Origin: Sphaerospermopsis aphanizomenoides BCCUSP55
GTDB taxonomy: Bacteria; Cyanobacteriota; Cyanobacteriia; Cyanobacteriales; Nostocaceae
Assembly: GCF_001586785.1 (NCBI RefSeq)
Contig: NZ_LUFH02000025.1
Span: 1 to 54,896, forward strand
DNA length: 54,896 nt
Direction: 5' to 3'
Part shown: piece by piece, positions 52,806-54,896 of the stretch
How the letters are laid out: the number at the start of each line of letters is the position of its first letter
How positions within the stretch are numbered: the stretch's first letter is position 1
The notes under the pieces: generated by a model
What the model was told of the DNA's origin: nothing
Database searches by the model: none
Seen by the model: only the letters and a program-made list of their open reading frames with translations
Made by a program: the position numbers and the translations under genes

Positions 52806-53133
52806 AATTGTCTGAATCAGGATATCCAGGATTAAAGGATTTTCAGGATTTTTATTTGTATGATGCTGGATATGATTAGTAGATTTTAATTGTCTGAATC
52901 AGGATATCCAGGATTAAAGGATTTTCAGGATTTTTATTTGTATGATGTTGTTTAGGATTTGCAGATTGTAATTGTCTGAATCAGGATATCCAGGATTAAA
53001 GGATTTTCAGGATTTTTATTTGTATGATGTTGTCTAGGATTTGCAGATTGTAATTGTCTGAATCAGGATATCCAGGATTAAAGGATTTTCAGGATTTTTA
53101 TTTGTAAGATGCTGGATATGATTAGTAAACTTT
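52806..53133. repeat. tandem array of four 82-bp units
   Basis: Units start at 52806, 52888, 52970 and 53052, exactly 82 bases apart. Each begins AATTGTCTGAATCAGGATAT and continues with CCAGGATTAAAGGATTTTC and AGGATTTTTATTTGTA. The first 58-60 bases are nearly invariant; the last 22 come in two versions (CTGGATATGATTAGTA in units 1 and 4, TTGTxTAGGATTTGCA in units 2 and 3). No gene lies inside. Confidence 0.95.
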
Positions 53134-53243
53134 AAGAAGATTTTATTTATCAATCAGATATCTTATATTGAAAGCAATGTAATCATAATCATGCTAATTC
53201 AACTTAAGAGAATGTAAGTGTTAATTAAAATATTGAATATCGC

Positions 53244-53600
53244 CATCCTCTACATCCTAAAATCCTGGACATCCTGATTCAGACAAAATAATTACGAATT
53301 ACGAATTATCCTCTACATCCTCAAATCCTGGACATCCTGATTCTGACCAAAAATATTAAATATCGTCATCCTGTACATCCTCAAATCCTGGACATCCTGA
53401 TTCTGACAAAAAATATTAAATATCGCCATCCTCTACATCCTCAAATCCTGGACATCCTGATTCAAACAAAAAATATTAAATATCGCCATCCTCTACATCC
53501 TCAAATCCTGGACATCCTGATTCTGACAAAAAAATTCTAACTTTTGACTTTTGACTTTTGACTTTTGACTTCCCGAAGGGTGTCCTGATTCAGACAAAAT
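53244..53600. repeat. tandem array of about five 60-bp units, inverted relative to the 82-bp array
   Basis: Copies begin near 53244, 53307, 53367, 53427 and 53487; the last three are spaced exactly 60 bases. The unit reads CATCCTCTACATCCTC, AAATCCTGGACATCCTGATTC, TGACAAAAAATATTAAATATCG. Its reverse complement shares the core TTGTC-GAATCAGGAT-TCCAGGATT-AGGAT with the 82-bp unit. A (CTTTTGA)n heptamer run at about 53538-53570 has been inserted before a final fragment at 53582-53600. Confidence 0.92.
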
Positions 53601-53602
53601 AT

Positions 53603-54733
53603 CTAACTCCACAACCTTCTCCCAGCTTTCCCATTTAATCTTTCATGAGTATCATTTAACAAAGCCGGAATATCTAAATTTTCAGGACATCTAGGTAAAC
53701 AATCACCACATTCTGTACAACGATTTCCCTTCATTCCTGGAAACCAATGACCCGCATTTTCAAACATTCCATAACGATATTTTCCATAGTCATTCATATC
53801 ATAAGCAACTGCTAAATTTCTTAATCTTAAAACTTCAGGAATATTGATATTTTCCGGACAAGGTAAACAAGCATAACACTGACTACATTTATCAATTCCT
53901 AAAACTTGACTTTTCTGATTTTCTAATCTTTCAAAAACAGTAATTTCCTCTGTTGTTAACTCACCAACATTATCAGCAACTGCTAAAGGTGCAATTAATT
54001 CTTCTGGAGTAGCAGCACCTACACTCAAAGTTGTAATTCGATTATCACTCAACAAAAAACGATAATTTAATTCCAAAGGTGTAAATGGTTGACAGAGTTC
54101 TTTTAACTTATCCGGTGGTGTATAAAGTCTTCCACCTTTATCAGCAGGAGAAATGATAAACACACCCATATCTTTTTCTATTGCTGCTTGAATAGCTGAA
54201 GCGTGACGTTGGAAAAAATAATAATAATGGAGATTAACAAATTCAAAAAAATCTGTATTAATTGCTGCCAAAATAATCTCTAAAGCACCATGAGTAGAAA
54301 AACCAATATGCTTAACTCTGCCATCATCTACCGCTTCTTGTACAGCTTGCATACAGCCGTTTTTAGCTTCTACCCATTCCAGATGTTCTCTAGTATTTAA
54401 ACCATGAATACCCAAACAATCAAGATAATCTAAATTTAAACGGTTTAAAGATTGATCAATATACCGACCCATAGTATCAGCATCAGCACAGGGCGGAATT
54501 TTAGTAGTGATATATAACTGATTTCGTGGTACAGACAAACCTGTTTTAATTGCTGTACCTAAATACTCTTCACTTTTCCCATAACCCCTAGCAGTTTCTA
54601 TGTGATTAATACCTAAAGATAAAGCTTTTTCAATAGTTTTATAGGCATTTTCTGCGTCAGCCAAATAACGCATTGTCCCCAAAGAAAAAACCGAGAAGTG
54701 TAAATTAGTTTTACCAAAACGACGATATTGCAT
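53603..54733 (-). CDS. aldo/keto reductase with C-terminal 4Fe-4S domain
   Basis: 376 residues from the ATG at 54733 (MQYRRFGKTN); an in-frame start at 54784 only adds a peptide read from the GGGAATA repeat. The aldo/keto reductase barrel has FSLGTMRY, HIETARGYGKSEEYLG (catalytic Tyr) and YITTKIPP (catalytic Lys), and IGFSTHG, then LSVGAATPEEL. The last 90 residues carry cysteine sets CSQCYACLPCPENI and CTECGDCLPRCPENLDIP for iron-sulfur clusters. This fusion is common in bacteria; its substrate is unknown, and electrons may pass from the cluster domain to the barrel. Confidence 0.9.
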   Translation of the reverse strand: MQYRRFGKTNLHFSVFSLGTMRYLADAENAYKTIEKALSLGINHIETARGYGKSEEYLGTAIKTGLSVPRNQLYITTKIPPCADADTMGRYIDQSLNRLNLDYLDCLGIHGLNTREHLEWVEAKNGCMQAVQEAVDDGRVKHIGFSTHGALEIILAAINTDFFEFVNLHYYYFFQRHASAIQAAIEKDMGVFIISPADKGGRLYTPPDKLKELCQPFTPLELNYRFLLSDNRITTLSVGAATPEELIAPLAVADNVGELTTEEITVFERLENQKSQVLGIDKCSQCYACLPCPENINIPEVLRLRNLAVAYDMNDYGKYRYGMFENAGHWFPGMKGNRCTECGDCLPRCPENLDIPALLNDTHERLNGKAGRRLWS

Positions 54734-54735
54734 AA

Positions 54736-54773
54736 CAGGGAATAGGGAATAGGGAATAGGGAATAGGGAATAG
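54736..54773. repeat. period-7 GGGAATA repeat
   Basis: Five tandem copies of GGGAATA immediately upstream of the aldo/keto reductase start. Confidence 0.92.
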
Positions 54774-54809
54774 CATCCAAACAATTAAAGGATTTTTGAG
54801 GGTTAGCCA

Positions 54810-54896
54810 ATGATTGAAATGAGAGTCGCTGGTATAGCATTAGATGCCATAACCCGCAGCCCGATTGTATTGCTAAAAGATAGTTCAGATCGTCGG
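54810..54896 (+). CDS. bifunctional nuclease family protein (DUF151), 5' part only
   Basis: The ATG at 54810, with GAGGG about nine bases upstream, opens 29 codons to the window edge: MIEMRVAGIALDAITRSPIV, then LLKDSSDRR. This is the typical N-terminus of the bifunctional nuclease (DUF151) family found in all cyanobacteria, continuing in complete members with a segment for a small cytosolic protein of about 165 residues. It is divergent from the aldo/keto reductase gene. The window ends inside it, so nothing can be said of the C-terminal half. Confidence 0.85.
   Translation, partial: MIEMRVAGIALDAITRSPIVLLKDSSDRR

Noticed and set aside
52806-53540. CRISPR-like appearance of the repeat arrays
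   Set aside because: Units are contiguous 82- and 60-base tandem repeats; there are no unique spacers of 30-40 bases between short conserved repeats, and no cas genes are present.
54734-54784. Longer N-terminus for the aldo/keto reductase
   Set aside because: The added residues are encoded by the GGGAATA heptamer repeat; the family N-terminus starts at the ATG at 54733.

Overview
The window looks like chromosome of a filamentous, probably heterocyst-forming cyanobacterium (Nostocales, Anabaena/Nostoc/Dolichospermum type). The evidence is about two dozen HIP1 octamers (GCGATCGC), many period-7 short tandem repeats between genes, a split orange-carotenoid-protein set (two helical carotenoid proteins plus a C-terminal-domain homologue), class II FBPase (glpX), hemA, DevBCA-type exporters and low-GC coding sequence typical of that group. 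No rRNA, convincing tRNA or CRISPR array was seen.

Layout. 0-5 kb: a secreted protein, a TPR protein, a sigma-like protein, a membrane-anchored glyoxalase-fold protein and a polysaccharide deacetylase. 5.5-12.5 kb: a surface-glycan/lipid-linked sugar block with a small DMT transporter, a GT2 glycosyltransferase, two large GT39/ArnT-like membrane transferases and a DUF2079 membrane protein interrupted by an in-frame stop. 12.7-16.9 kb: metabolic genes (ribokinase, an Fcy1-like deaminase, a Nudix hydrolase, and an overlapping enolase-superfamily epimerase plus DUF1611/DgcN pair that fits N-acetyl-D-glutamate metabolism). 17.2-20.4 kb: a 46-residue membrane protein and a PlsY-like/PEP-synthase-like fusion. 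20.8-27.6 kb: two MacB/DevCA-type ABC modules around a TetR regulator and a DevB-like adaptor, with matching candidate operators on both sides of tetR. 27.7-32.2 kb: arfB, a variant helical carotenoid protein, a HAD phosphatase, queG, then HCP4-like and CTDH genes, which together resemble a split OCP. 32.4-36 kb: a PP2C phosphatase/anti-sigma partner-switching pair with a NarL-type regulator. 36.3-46.6 kb: housekeeping genes (plsC-like, tadA, grxC, a pilin-like gene, glpX, hemA, neutral/branched amino-acid ABC genes with a Uma2 nuclease gene inserted, a toxin-antitoxin-like pair, pgi).

46.9-54.9 kb is the accessory-looking end. It holds a tandemly duplicated two-gene module (small DUF5678-like protein plus retropepsin-like protease, joined by ATGA overlaps). 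Next is a three-gene minus-strand operon encoding a winged-helix-like protein, a P-loop ATPase and a PD-(D/E)XK nuclease, the best candidate for an undescribed (defence-like) system. Two repeat arrays follow (four 82-bp units, then about five 60-bp units of a related sequence in opposite orientation), then an iron-sulfur aldo/keto reductase and the first 87 bases of a bifunctional-nuclease gene cut by the window edge.

All functions are from reading translated sequence and remembered family motifs; no database search was run.
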